A DNA stretch of 64,000 nucleotides, taken from Rostratula benghalensis (lineage: Eukaryota; Chordata; Aves; Charadriiformes; Rostratulidae). A program made the position numbers and the translations under genes. The stretch's first letter is position 1; every line of letters begins with the position of its first letter. A model generated the notes under the pieces. It saw only the letters and a program-made list of their open reading frames with translations. It had not been told where the DNA came from and did not search any database. Shown in pieces: positions 47,426 through 60,415 of the stretch. The stretch spans positions 4,576,237 to 4,640,236 of the forward strand of contig VXAI01000039.1 of the NCBI GenBank assembly GCA_013399305.1. The letters are read 5' to 3'.

Positions 47426-47627
47426 GCCATACTACCATCCCACCAGAGGCTGGCTTCATCCTCGAGCCCTCATCTTCATGGAAAAATGTAGCTGTTTAAA
47501 ATACCAGTGTAGTTGAAGAGATGCTACACTTAGTTGTGCTGATGCTCGTATAGATTTTCATACAGAAAGGGAGATAACCTTTATTATTCTTGTCTTTCTT
47601 CATGTTATGCAAACTTTGTCCACAATT

Positions 47628-47785
47628 ATCATAGAATCATAGAATGAGTTGGGTTGGAAGGGACTTTAAAGATCTTTGAGTTCACACCCCCTGTCCTGGG
47701 CAGGGACTCCTCTCACCAGACCAGGTTGCTCCAACCTGGTCTTGAACCCCTCCAGGGATGGGGCAGCCACAGCTTCTCTGGGGCT
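47628..47785 (-). mobile_element. CR1 LINE 3' fragment
   Basis: The reversed CR1 3' end: 'atcatagaatcatagaatgagttgggttggaagggac', then 'ctcaccagaccaggttgctcc' and 'cctccagggatggggcagccacagcttctctggg'. About 158 bp. Confidence 0.93.
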
Positions 47786-48388
47786 ATTTTCTAGTATATG
47801 ACTGCTCTGTCATTGAACTACAGATTAAATCATATGACTTCAAAATTTTCAGCAGCAAGAACAATAATGTCATTAAAAAGGTTTTCAAGAATGTATACAA
47901 TTTTTTAGCAAAGCATGGTGAACATCAGGATGTTCTGAGGTCTTACAAACAAGCTGTCTTGCTGGAGGGGTCTGTTTTTGAGATGGAGGGAGATATGAGG
48001 CAACACTGGAGCTGCAGCACATGTTCTGCCTTTTCTGCCTGCTTAGACTTGATAAGTTTTTGTGTTGGTTTTTTTTTTTTTTTTAATTTTAAAACAGAGT
48101 TCCTAAATAAACAAATGTGACAGCTGGATCCAGCAATCTATGAATACGAGAATGTCTGAATTTGGTACCAAGGTTTTTGCTGAAAGGCTGAATTAAAAAA
48201 AAAACAACGTATGTTTTGCTTCCTCAGATTTAATCATAGCAGATATTAATGATGCTATTTATTTGGTTACAATCCCATTGTAGGTGGTGTGAGGATGGAA
48301 AGGCATGTTAAAGACTTTGTCCTTCACATATTATTTTCATTCTTTCCAAGGTTTGATTTTGAGGATTGTGGTTGGTCTGTTAGCACAC
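47786..48388. other. Intergenic, no gene seen
   Basis: AT-rich spacer between two CR1 copies, with a T16 run at 48069-48084. The open frame through it (starting at 47758 inside the CR1) has no recognisable domain. Confidence 0.6.
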
Positions 48389-49524
48389 AGAATCATAGAA
48401 TTGTCTAGGTTGGAAGGGACCTTTAAGATCATCTACTCCAACCATCAATCTAACTCTGGTGAAAAACCCCATCACTAAACCTTGTCACTAAGCACTATGT
48501 TAACCCGTCTTTTTAATACCTCCAGGGATGGTGCCTCAACCACCTCCCCAGGCAGCCCATTCCAGTGCTTGATAAACCTTTCAGAGTAAAAAATCTTTCC
48601 TAATATCTAATCTGAACCTCCCCTGGCACAGTTTCAGGCCATTTTCTCTTGTCCTATCACCTGTGACTTGGGAGACCAACCCCCACCTCTGCAACCTCCT
48701 TTCAGGTACTTGTAGAGAGCAATAAGGTCTCCCCTCAGCCTCCTCTTCTCCAGGCTGTACAAACCCACCTCCCTCAGTCTCTCATAAGGCTTATTTTTCA
48801 GACCCCTCACCAGCTTCTCTGGACCCGCTCCAACACCTCAGTGTCTTTTTTTGTGGTAAGGGGGCCCAAAACTGTACATAGTACTTGAGATGGGGCCTCA
48901 CCAGTGCCGAGTAGAGGGGGATGATCACCTCCTGGGTACTACTCACCACTCATTCCTGATACAGGCCAGGATACTGTTGGCCGCCTTGGCTACCCGGGCA
49001 CACTGCTGGCTCAAGTTCAGCAGACAGTCGACCAACACCCCCAGGTCCTTTTCCACCGGGCAGATCTCCAGCCACTCTTCCCCAAGCCTGTAGCACTGTG
49101 TTGGGTTGTTGTGATGGAAATGTAGGATCCGGCACTTGGCCTTGTTGAACTTCACACCTTTGGCTTTGGCCCATCGATCCAGCCTGTCCAGATCCCTCCG
49201 CAAAGCCTTTCTACCCTCAAGCAGGTCAACACTCCCACCCAACTTGGTGTCATCTGCAAAATTCCTTCAAACTTACTCAATCCCCTCATCCAGACCATTG
49301 ATAAAGGTGTTAAACATAAATGGCCCCAATACCGAGCCCTGGGGAACACCACTCATGACCGGCCCCAACTGGATTTAACTCCATTCACCACCACTCTCTG
49401 GGCCCAGCCCTCCAGCCAGTTTTAACCCAGTGGAGAGTACTCCCAACCAGGCCACAGGCAGCCAGTTTCTCCAGGAGGATACTGTGGGAGACCGTATCAA
49501 AGGCCTTACTAAAGTCTAGGTATG
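48389..49524 (-). mobile_element. CR1 LINE, 1.1-kb 3' portion with reverse-transcriptase remnant
   Basis: Runs from the reversed 3' tail (cagaatcatagaattg) through the 3'UTR and ORF2 C-terminal region into the reverse-transcriptase domain. The catalytic motif F-A-D-D-T-K is readable on the - strand at 49260-49243. An S-H/D-T-V-type segment (accgtatcaaaggcctt) lies near the 5' truncation. Frameshifts and stops split the frame into pieces of at most about 100 codons. Inactive. Confidence 0.95.
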
Positions 49525-52500
49525 GACATAGTGTGGTCTTGTTTAGGTTTGATTTGTTGGGGGTTTTTTTCTGTGAGAATGAATATGATTGTTGGTACTT
49601 ACGGTGGGTCTGAATTTGGTTAAAAAAAAGGCCCTGGAGTTGTCAGGCAAGTTATTGCTTTATTGGAAAATTTATTGTCTTTGTCTACATTTGAATCACT
49701 TATCTCAGGCTCAAGTTAAGGCAGCTACATTGCACAATACATCCAAAATAACAGCCAAATGAATGGCTGTATTACACTAAGTTCACTTTTGCATGCTATA
49801 GATTGCTGTTTCCAGTTGCCAGTCTCTCTGCTGGAGGTTGCCATCCCTGTAGTGACTGACTGGATGCATTATATCTCCACCTCAGCGAACCAGTGCTTCA
49901 GTCCAGTGTGGCATCTCAACTTCAGCTGCAAAGAATTTTGGATAGGATGCCAGGCTTTGCGCTGGGACAGCTGAGGTGTGGACACATGCTCCTTTGCCAT
50001 CCATGCTGTGGAGAGAGGGAGGTCAGGAAGTCAAATGCTGGGATTAGTAACGTGATCTACCATGCTAGGAAAATTCACCAGGGCTCACCTGTTGGATTCT
50101 GAACACTTCTGAGAGCATATTCAAAGTCTTTTGCTTTTGTGTTTTGGTTTTGGAGTTTTTTTCACTTTATTTGTCTTTGGGCTTTTTTTTCTCCCTTTTT
50201 TTTTTTATTTCTGTGGACTGAATCTATGGATTATTCTCCAGTTAGCCATGGCAGAGCTGGCCTGTTCTGCCTGGGCTCGTGGAGTAAACTGCAGGCAGGC
50301 AGATGCTAAGAGGACTAACAGAACTCTGATGCAGATGACCTGCAGCCACATTAATTATTGATCATGTTAGCAGTTGATGAGTTGTGCTAAATTGATCTGT
50401 GGCAAGATAACATGAATTAAAAGCCACTTAAATATTTAATTCCGGGCTCTTTTTATATGGCAGGAATTTGAATGAAAGACTACACGTGAATCATGACTGG
50501 AATCAACTTTTCAGCAAAGATGAAATGTCAGAATAAAAGGTACTATCTAAATGTAAATTATGATTTATTAGAGGAGAAATCTCTTGCATGTAAACATTTT
50601 AATGGAGGACCAGAAAGCTTTCCAGGTGAAATTATCTAAATATATAGATTGAGATTTTCTTTTTATTAGTTCAACTCCTGCATATTTTGCTTTTAATTAA
50701 ACCTTGCTTCATCTGAAGTAGCATATGAGGCACTGTAGGGAGAGAGAGAGAGGTTGAAAGCCTGTAGGAAGTGAAGGAGGACTATTGGCTGAAACTCCAT
50801 ATGTTTGCCACAGCATTGCAACTCTGTACAGCTGGAGCACAGCTTGAGTGAAATGAATCCATAGATGACTGGTGAGAGGAAGTAAGGGGGCTAGTTCTGA
50901 CATTGGAGATATATATATATGTGTGTGTGTGTATGTATCAGGCAAAAGAATTTGCTGATGATTCTGCATGTGGGCTTGTAATAGTAGGGGAGAACTCGGG
51001 GAGTCAGTGCCCTGGATGTCAGCAGCACCAGTTGAAGTGCCTTTGACAGCAAGATAAGTCCCATTGAATAAAAAGATTGGCTTCTGAAGAAGAGCTGCTC
51101 AGACATCCTCAGCATGCTCTGATCCCACTGCATTGCCCCACAAACTTTTTGAAGGACTTTGCGGTGGTGGTAATACAGTTTTGACGGCTGGCACGCCTTC
51201 CTGGTTAGCTTAGGTGCTGCAGTTCCAAATAAACTCTTCCCTAGCTTCTCCCAGCCTCTCCACAGAGCAACATCCTTAATGTAAAGCAGGTTTGGTCCTG
51301 AAGTAGAAACATGTTTTATTTCAGCATTATAGTGCATGCAGGCTAGCGTTATCTGTAGTGAGGAAGATTCTGCCTACTGCAGTTTCTTCATTCCCTTTCG
51401 TCTCACTTCATTCCTCCATGTACCAGAGAGCACTTTGGCAGTTGAGGGTGTTTGTCTTGGTTTTTCTCACCCTTCACAAAGGCTGTCCTCTGCTTAACAT
51501 GCACATTTTTTCTTTTGGAGCCATTTTCCTCCGTAGGCTCTCTGAGCTGGCCAGCCGCCAAACAGTAGGGTGAGCTGCATGAAAAAGCCTTGATCATTGA
51601 CAGGCTGTCTTACAATTTCTTTCTTGTATTCAAGATGCAGATGGATGTTATTAGAAAGGTTTTTACTTCACATGTGCGCAGCTTGTCCACATGCCCAAGA
51701 TTAGTGCTCAGTACTCCTATAAAGCTTTTCATCCTCAAAAGGCCTTTACAAGTGCCAGCCCTCAGAACGCCCCTGCGAGGTAGGTGCACACCTTTTGTTA
51801 ACGTGCTTTATAACAACGAGAGACACATGTTGGTGACTTGTTCAAAGATGTATCACACAGCAAACATTACAAAGGAAGGAAATCTTTGCGCTTTCCTAGT
51901 GTTCTTCTGTGATGTTTTACTGTCGGAAAAAAATAGTCATAAGATTTCACCATGGCAGCATGTTTTTGCATATGAAAGAAGTGATTAGTGACATCAAAAA
52001 TTAAATGCATCTCAGGTTATAGTACTACTAGATAAATATGCAACATTTCTAAAATTTATGAGGCCAAATTTCCTACTGCACTAAGCTTCAATTAATACAG
52101 CAGAGCAGCAGCCTAAGGGGGTCATCAAAGAGACACAATTTTGATAGAAGATTTGGAGCGCTTGCCTCAAACCATACTTCAAAACATAGGGAAATGATTT
52201 TAGGACAAGTGATGAAAAATGCTTGTCTTCTCAGTTGAAAGGACAGTGCAGGATTATTTTTTTTTCTCTGCTTTAACTGCATGATTATAATTAAATCAGC
52301 TACAGTAACAGCAACAGTCCCACTATGAACCTCCTTCCACTCAAAGCTCTTGTAATACAGTATCTCTTCTTAGTGAGGGGGTTGGAATAAGCTGTAGCAG
52401 TGAAAGGCATCTTTATAATTATGTATTCTCACTGAGCTTTTACTGGCATGACTACATTGGCATGCTTTACCTTGCACAGACAAGCCAATAAAAGTTTCAA

Positions 52501-52960
52501 GTGTCGAACAGCATACATAATCTGTCCAGGGCCAAGATGACTCTGTGAGATGAGGTTTCTAAACTAGGTCGGTAAGCCCTTGAAGAGTGTCTAATAAGTA
52601 GCAATAAGGGTCTTTGTAGCCTCAGTGAGGCTCAGGGCCTGCATACGTAGCTAGAGGAAAATTGCGGGAGGAATAGTTAATAAGGCTGTGAGATGTTGAG
52701 GCACTTGTCCTGAATAAACCAGCAAGAACTGACTGGAAGGAGAAGGTAAGCAAGAGGATTTGCTTTATAGACATGACCCTTCTTTATGCTTTCTGGATAA
52801 ATAGGTTAAGAACAGCCTGTCTAGCTCAAGTCATGAGAAGGGTAAAGCTAGATATCTTAAAGCTAGTATTCATTTTAATTCTGCTCCATCTTCCCCATTT
52901 TGGCTAAGGATTACTGTCTTTAAGCCTTTTTTTTCCCCTTCCACTAACAATGACATATTT
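49525..52960. other. Intergenic, no gene seen
   Basis: No exon with family resemblance and no CR1. It contains an (AT)6(GT)6 microsatellite at 50909-50932. The AT-rich block at about 50.35-50.65 kb has the even, non-repetitive look of possible conserved non-coding DNA, but this cannot be judged without an alignment. Open frames of up to 148 codons here have no recognisable domain. Confidence 0.5.
50909..50932. repeat. (AT)6(GT)6 compound microsatellite
   Basis: Perfect AT dinucleotides followed directly by perfect GT dinucleotides. Confidence 0.92.
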
Positions 52961-54324
52961 ATCACAGAATTATAGAATGGTTTGGGTTGGAAGGGACCTC
53001 AAAGATAACCTAGTTCCAACTCCTCTACCATGGGTAGGGACACCTCCCACTAGACTAGGTTGCTCAAAGCCCATCCAGCCTGGCCTTGAAGACTTCCATG
53101 GATGGGGCATTCACAGCTTCTCTGGGCACCCTGTTCCAGTGTCTCACCACCCTCACAGCAAAGAATTTCTTTCTAGTATCTAATTAAATCTCCCCTCTTT
53201 CTGTCAAAACCCTTGTTTTATTACTCCACTCCTTGATATAGAGTCCCTCCTCATCTTTCCTGTAGGCCCCTTTTAGGTACTGGAAGGCTGCAATAAGGTC
53301 TCCCCAGAGCCTTCCCTTCTGCAGGCTGAACAAACTCTCAGCCTGTCTTCATATGAGAGGTGCTCCAGCCCTCTGACCATCTTCACAGTCCTCCGATCAT
53401 CTTCATAGCCCTCCTCTGGGCATACTCTAATAGGTCAATCTCCTTCCTGGGCTGAGGTCTCCAGATCTGGACATAGTACTCCAGGTAGCATCTCACCAGA
53501 GTGCAGTAGAGGGGTAGAATCACCTCCTGTGACCTGCTGGCCACACTTCTTTTGATGCAGCCTGGGATTTCGTTGGCTTTCTGGGCTACAAGCATATATT
53601 GCTGACTCATGTTGAGCTTCTTGTTCACTAACACCCCAAAGTCCTTCTCAGGGCTGCTCTCAATCCATTCTCTGCCGAATCTGTGTTTGTGCTTTTGATT
53701 GCCATGGCCCAGGTGCAACACTTTGCACTTGGCCTGGTTGAAATTCATGAGGTTCACACGGACCTCTCAAGCCTGTCTGGGTCCCTCTGGATGGCACCCC
53801 TTTGCTCCAGTGTGTCAACTGTGCCACAGAGCTTGGTGTCCTTGGCAAACTTGCTGAGGGAGCACTCAATCCCAGTGTCCATGTTGCTGACAAAGATGCT
53901 AAACAACACTGGTCCCAGTACAGACCCCTGAGGGACACGGCTCATCACTGGCTTTCACTTGGACATTGAGTCATTGATCACAATCCTTTGAGTATGGCCA
54001 GCCAGACAGTTCTTTATGCACCAAGTGGTCCATTCATCAAATCTACGCCTTTCCAATACAGAGACCAGGATGTCATGTGGGACAGTGTCAAGCACTTTAC
54101 ATAAATCCAGGTAAATGATGTCTGTTGCTCTTCCCTTACCTAGCAATGTTGTAGCAGCATCATAGAAGGCCACCAAATTTGTCAGACATGACTTGCCCTT
54201 GGTGAAGCCTTGTTGGCTGTCACCAGTCACCTCCTTATTTTCCATGTGCCTTAGCAGAGGTTCCAGGAGGATCTGCTCCATGATCTTGCCAGGCACAGAG
54301 GTGAGACCAACCAGACTGTAGTTC
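52961..54324 (-). mobile_element. CR1 LINE, 3' part of an interrupted 1.6-kb copy
   Basis: From the reversed 3' tail (atcacagaattatagaatgg) through ORF2. On the - strand the reverse-transcriptase segments [18 protein letters not shown] and D-T-V-P-H-D-I-L are readable. The catalytic F-A-D-D is changed to F-A-K-D (about 53849-53833), which would destroy activity even apart from the frameshifts. The element continues at 54474 after a second CR1 inserted into it. Confidence 0.95.
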
Positions 54325-54473
54325 ATAGAATCATGGAAAGGTTAGAGTTGGAAGGGACCTTCAAGATCATCAAGTTCCAACCCTGCTGCCATGGGCAGGG
54401 ACACCTCCCACTAGACCAGGTTGCTCAATGCCCTGTCCAGCCTGGCCTTAAACACCTCCAGGGATGGGGCATA
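54325..54473 (-). mobile_element. Short CR1 inserted inside another CR1
   Basis: 149 bp of reversed CR1 3' end ('atagaatcatggaaaggttagagttggaagggacc' through 'cctccagggatggggc'). The pentamer agttc lies on both sides (54320-54324 and 54474-54478). Removing the insert and one pentamer restores the outer element's N-Y-S-L-V-G-L-T reading, so this is a later insertion. Confidence 0.88.
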
Positions 54474-54755
54474 AGTTCCCCAGGTCTTGCATTTTTCCCC
54501 TTTTTGAAAATGGGGGTTATGTTTCACCTTTTCCAGTCAGTGGGAACTTCACCAGACTGCTATGACTTCTCAAATCTAATGAAAAATGGCTTAGCAATTT
54601 CATCTGCCAGCTCCCTCAGCACCTGTGGATGGATTTCATCAGGTCTCATGGACTTATGTACCTTCAGGTTCCTCAGATGGTCTTGAACCTGTTTTTCCCC
54701 TACAGAGGGGGGTTCTTCATTCTCATAGCCCCTGTTTTTGCCTTATGACCACTAA
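54474..54755 (-). mobile_element. CR1 LINE, 5' continuation of the interrupted copy
   Basis: The - strand encodes remnants of the N-terminal reverse-transcriptase region: R-E-L-A-D-E-I-A-K-P, S-G-E-V-P-T-D-W-K and N-I-T-P-I-F-K-K-G, in the order found in CR1 ORF2 just upstream of 52961-54324. Contains stops. The 5' truncation point is approximate. Confidence 0.88.
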
Positions 54756-57700
54756 AAAAAGGACTCTGCAGCATCTCAGGAAACATGCTCGGAATCAGTT
54801 ACTGAACTCTCCGGTGCAGCTGAGAGGACTGTCTTTCCATGCTGGATACAGTAGAGTGAATGAATGAAAGGGAATAAAGTGGACACACTTTTTTACCCCT
54901 AAAATGTATCCTTACCTATTTTCCATAATAACTCTACATTTGGATCTTCTACCTCTTGCTGCTCGGGGAAAGGTATCTGGCCCTAGAAATTACTCTGTAG
55001 AAAAGGGAAATGTGAGTTATTTCCTGGTATTCTGACAACTGTACAGTGTTTCAGACAAATTCAGGGAAATGATGGACAAATAAATTCATCAAAATTATTT
55101 TATGGGAAACTCCAGCTGGAACAAATTATCACATTTTTATGGATTCCACATCCATGGCCTTTAGTGTCAGCTACCCTATTTCACTTTATAATCGTGTAAG
55201 TGAGTACATCTGGGCCAATTAAGGTATTCAGTTGCCTTCAAAAGAGTTGTAAATGCCTGTTAGAGGCTGAAGATACCATAAGATTTAATCTTGAACATTT
55301 GGGGTAAAGAGGTGTTCTACCAGGGCTATGATGTACCTGCAGGGTCTTGATGACAAAACATATGTATTCTCATTCACAAAGCCATGAGAGGTTTAAGTTA
55401 CTATTTCAAAGCTACATAATGCTTTGGATATGTACAGTACTTTTATTCCCCTTTAAAACTTACAAAACCCCCCAGATTTTCAAGCACTGCAGAATGGGTT
55501 GAGGCCACCTGTGGATCAGTTTTTTTCAAATGTCATCACACTTCCACCCACCTACAAATCCCTTTCTTATTTCACATAGGACTACCCTTGGAAATGTTAG
55601 CTCTGAAGCTCCTGCAAAGGGAAGGACAACTTGACTTCCAGATCAAACACAACTTGATTGCACAGATCTTTTAAGATCTAAATGTGGTAGGAAAAGATTT
55701 CCTCTAGCTTCAGTGTTGATCTCTGAGTTCAAGTCAACTATCTCTACCATTATTGTTGGTTTCAAAAAAAAAGAGTGGTATTTGTCTTGAAAGGCTACTC
55801 TTTGAAGATGTGCTGATGTGTGTTTTTAATCAATGGTTTTTACATTGCCCAGGAGAATCAACCCACTGTCTGGCTCAGAGATTTACATATACAGTGAGTG
55901 AGGCCCTTACTATGATGAGTGTGGGTTTAGAATTATAGGTACTTCAAATGAAACTTCAAAATTCTTTTTGAATGTAACAAAAAAAATCCATGCAAATACT
56001 TAACTTCTGGAGCAGTAGTATTATTTTTGGAACACATGGGACACAGGACAAATTAATTAAAGGTGAAATTTTCTGTTGTACTTCAGCTCCTCTCCTCCAT
56101 GGCAAGAGGAATCTACCTTCATACCTGAATGCAATAGTAATGCCAAAGCTTGAGGCAAAATTGTTAGCTATGCACATCAATGGAATGAAGTTATACAGCT
56201 CGCTTCCACCTGAGAGAAGAACCATTGTAAAAGTTCATGCATTGCTAACAAGACACAGATGTCGCCAATGGGCAAACGGGCAAGATTGTTTTGTTGTTCC
56301 TCACACACCCCTTCCCAGGGGCATGGCTGAGCTGATGTTAGAAAGGTCTCTCTTTTTGGGGGTTTAAAACAGTGCATTGGGGTTTTTTTTCAAGCTAGAT
56401 TCTAAAAGGTGCACATCCATCCTGTGCTGCAACACTCTGAGAGCTCCCTGCAATCCCAGTCAGGAATCAGAGCCAAGCAGGTCCTTAGCTGTTTTAAACT
56501 AGCAGGGTATTGTTGATCTCATTGAAATATGTGGATTTTATTCAGATGAGGACCTGGACTGTAATGCAGAGATACACTGAAGCAGGAGAAATGATCCACA
56601 TTAGTTCATCTACAGCTGAAGAATCTCCTTCCTCACGTGGATGCTAAATTCCATATGAACAAGAGCATGTGGATGCCAATCCCCACCCTCCAGTTTATTT
56701 GCAAGAGAATACTGAAGTATTTCAAGGCTTCCTTATCCCAAGGTCTAAATACACTGAGCTGTCTCTATGCTGGCTAGGTCGAGCTGAAGGAAGAGAAAAA
56801 AAAATTAAACATGGATAACAGGAGTGTGCTTATTGTGGCAGTGTACAAGGCTCTCGTCATACCAGTCAGACACCAGCATATGTCAGCAGTCTTTTAAGTT
56901 TCTAATAGCACAAAAAAAGGGAAAATTCCCAGCAAAGATCTTCCCCCTGACAAAATCTTTAAGAATGCACGTGCTTTTCAAAAAACATACATCTTCCAAA
57001 GAGTCTTTTGATTCCTTACAAAACATTAATCTCAACTACCTCTTTCTGTGCTATTTCTTCCCACATTTCAGTTTCTTTTCCTGACTTAGAAAACACATTT
57101 ACAAGACATACTTGGTCAGCTACAGATCTTCATTGGCAACGTCCCCATTTTAATTTTTTTAAATTTTTTTTAAATTTTAATTTTCATTTAATTTTGTTCT
57201 GGAAATGAAAAGTGAATCAGACAGCTGGTTCCCATGTTTTTCCAGCAGCGGTACAAGGCAATGGTGGATGTCCTTAGCACAAATCAGGTATTACAGGAGT
57301 AGGAAGGTACTGTTTATCCCAGCTAGATCCTGAATGTTTGAAGAGTATTATAAGTATCTGATTCATAAATTAAACAAAAGGTGAGACTAACACAAAAAAA
57401 TGGACAAAAGTGAAAATTTATTGCTCTCTGTCTTAAATATAGGCCCAAGTAACACAAAGAATACACTGTGCAAACTTCTACCCCACAGTTAGTGAGTGCT
57501 TACCTGTGCAGTGTGGCTTATTTTTGTCCGTTCCTTAAGGTCTCTGTTTTTGTATTAGTCAAGAATTTCTTGGTCCAAGTTCATTTAATGCTTTAATTTA
57601 TTCCAGTGTATTTGTATGGAAGCTGAAGGTCCCAGTGAAAACAGGAATCTCTTTGTATTAAGTTCTTTATGAAAAGCAAGTAGAAAGTCTTAATTTTCAC

Positions 57701-60363
57701 AGCTGAAATTACTGGTGATTATAGAGTCTCTGTGAAATGAACTTGGCCATAACAATGTTTTGAACACAAGCTATTTTTTTCTATGATCTGTCTGGTAAGA
57801 GTGTTCTTGGACTGTGGATGCAGCGAGAAGTTCTGCACCCACAAAGCTAGGCATATTGTCATTAACTTGTCAGGACAACAGTCATTAACTATCAGGACAA
57901 TTCCACAATAAGCTTATATCACCTTGGCAGCTTACCTCAGTGTTGATCTATCTGGAATACGACTTTTTTAGATAAGGTAAAATTAGATTTTAATACTGCT
58001 TTATTCCAGGTACTGGGTGATTTCTTCCTGGAAAAATAAATGGAACATAAACTGATGCAGTGTGGTATCACTGATTTGTAAGTAACAAAAATATTAACTT
58101 TTCTAGCATTTACTGAAGTGAAAGTTGATTCTATCTGTTTAAATTGGTACCTAGTACTTGTCACATTATGATATAGGTGTGAATATGCTTTGCCAGGATA
58201 TATATGCACAGCACAGAAACATTCACTGAAGTTCACACCCACACATCCCCATATGCTTTGAACAGATCTAAACGGTGACTGAAGGATAAAGAAGGCCTAA
58301 CCGCATAAACATTATACACAATGACTATTAATTTCAAAGGAAGGGAATAATTTATAAAGGTTGTTAGGAAGCAATGTAAATGCAAATGCTCTTCTAATAA
58401 GCACCGATAGTATCATGTTGGAACATATTTGTGATGCAGTGTAGCGTGTTAAAGCAAGCGGGGAAGACCATGGATGATTTTTGTGGAAGATGGTGACAAG
58501 AGTAAAGAGGTGAAAGCTGATGGGAATGTGGCATCCGGGACTCAGTCCAAGGAGTACTTCTGGCACGGGCTGACTTAGCAGTGCACTAAGCAGTGCTTGG
58601 TGGCTGAGCGAGGACAGGCAATATCTGGAATAATTAATCAATAATTCATTACAGAAAAACGCTACTAGCTGTAAACTCAATTTGTAGAATAATGCCCTGC
58701 AGTAATACCAAAACTTATAAATATATTCATATTTTTTGAAACAGCTAGTACTGACTGAATCCAAACACTTCAATCATATGTAATAAAGATGACTTTAAAA
58801 AAAAAAGCAAGGTTTTGATGGTAGACAGTGAAAATGAGGCAATCAGCATAGAAGGCTAATACTGAAAATAGCACATTTGGAGTGAAAGGCCTTAATAACA
58901 ATGTTAACAACAAATTTGCCTCTTATAAATATTTCATATCTTTGTGCAGGAATAAAATTCCTACCTCCTATGTGTTCCATTTTCCTTGCAGAGCTTTACA
59001 TGTTTTATTCATCATTCTGCATGATCTATTAGATAACTTTATAATCTTCTAGTGTTTTAATGAAAAGCAGTATTGTTGGAAATTAATAGTCACCTGGCTA
59101 TCTATCATTAATACATATGAGTGAAACTCTTTTAAAGACTTGACCAGCTTTGAATAAATAGTAATCCTGTCTAGATTGACTTCTAGACAATTTCCCCTTT
59201 TCATATATTGGCACAGTCATGTAATGTTTGGATTGTAAGAACTTCAAAAGATTATTTTAAACAACTCAATTACAGTTGTTTTAGATAGAGTAGGTTTATC
59301 TTTTGCTTTAGGAAATAGAGTGGTTTAAAACCAAAACACCAAAATGTAAGTTTAGTTTTTAATTTGTTCAGTAATGAAAACTTCAAAGGCAGTGAATAAG
59401 AATGAAATATTTTTTTCCTTATTTGGGATGGTATTTACTGAAATATAATATTATATATATATGTGACACCAAATATGTAGTTCACAAAACTGTGTTGTAA
59501 TACAATTGCAACAGTCGAAATTGTTCCTATGTATATCCTGCCTGTTTTAGACTGTGGATTACTATTTGGAAAGGAGCAGAATGCATTTTTAAACTAATCT
59601 ATGATTCAGAAAGTGTCATCTATCTAAAAGGACCCTGTTCTCAGTCATTGTACAGTGGGTGCAAATTCAAGAGCCACCACAGGGCACCTCTCTTTGCTGG
59701 CAGCCTGTCCCAAAGCATGCGAGCCCTGAGGCACTGACTTCTTGCCATGTGCTCTGCACCACCACACCAAAACTATTTCTTTCACTACACATCCTCATAA
59801 TGACAAAAGATGCTATTCGACTGTTTCTATGTCTGTGGTTAATTCTCTGTTTAAGAAAACTCAAAATGCTGTTAGTCTTATTAGTAATAGCACTTCATAG
59901 TGCTTTCTTTATATCTCAGAATACTTCACCTAAGAAGCTGAGTCAATAATTTTGTGCCCCTCTTCACAGAAAGAGAAGCTGAAGCAGGTGATGTTGAAGT
60001 GAGGTCCTGAGCACCCTTTTCCCAGTGGAGGTACCAGGATGGGAGACTCACAACCATCTCGTATCATCACTTCCACTCCCGAGAGATAAGAGGCACACCT
60101 TTATCATGATTACAAGCATGAAAGAAGCTTGTGTAGATGCACCCAAGCTTGCTTCAGAAATATAGGCTTGACCTTCAAGAGTTCCTGCTAATTTGTTCAG
60201 CCTTCATACAATAGGTAGCATAGGGGGCCACTGTCCAATACTATACCTCTGAGGTGCTGCTACAATACATATTCATATTTCAGCCACCTTTCCTTTTGCC
60301 TGGACACCTTTATCAGGGCAGCTGAAGGGAACACCCTGTGGGCTGCATATTCCTCTCACACAA

Positions 60364-60415
60364 CCATGTAAATACTTGGGTAGTATGTAAATACAACGAC
60401 CATGTAAATACTTGG
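60364..60415. repeat. Local triplication with forkhead-like cores
   Basis: atgtaaatac occurs at 60366, 60385 and 60402 (steps of 19 and 17 bp). The outer two copies extend to a shared 16-mer, ccatgtaaatacttgg (60364-60379 and 60400-60415). GTAAATA fits the forkhead consensus RYMAAYA. Confidence 0.8.

Larger units (their letters stand above)
46025..47627. other. SPMIP2 5' flank
   Basis: GC-richer DNA from about 45.83 to 46.3 kb surrounds the SPMIP2 start, followed by an AT-rich T-tract region. It contains a TGACGT half-site, an inverted CCAAT pair, a T32 run and a 42-bp hairpin, all listed separately. The transcription start is not visible from sequence alone. Further open frames on both strands at 45.9-46.4 kb are GC-driven shadows. 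Confidence 0.5.

Noticed and set aside
56000..56367. 125-codon + strand open frame
   Set aside because: No domain or splice context was found, so I treat it as chance.
57505..57560. Possible alternative SPMIP2 first exon (donor gtaagc, phase 1) on the - strand
   Set aside because: In-frame stop close upstream and no ATG. The segment ending at 45958 has both an ATG and the expected FSG ending.
58312..58773. 153-codon - strand open frame
   Set aside because: No domain recognised and no splice or neighbour context. Composition follows the intergenic background.
59972..60035. Resemblance to 5S rRNA (gaagctgaagcagg ... gatgggagac)
   Set aside because: The two blocks are about 29 nt too far apart and nothing else of 5S matches. 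Coincidence.
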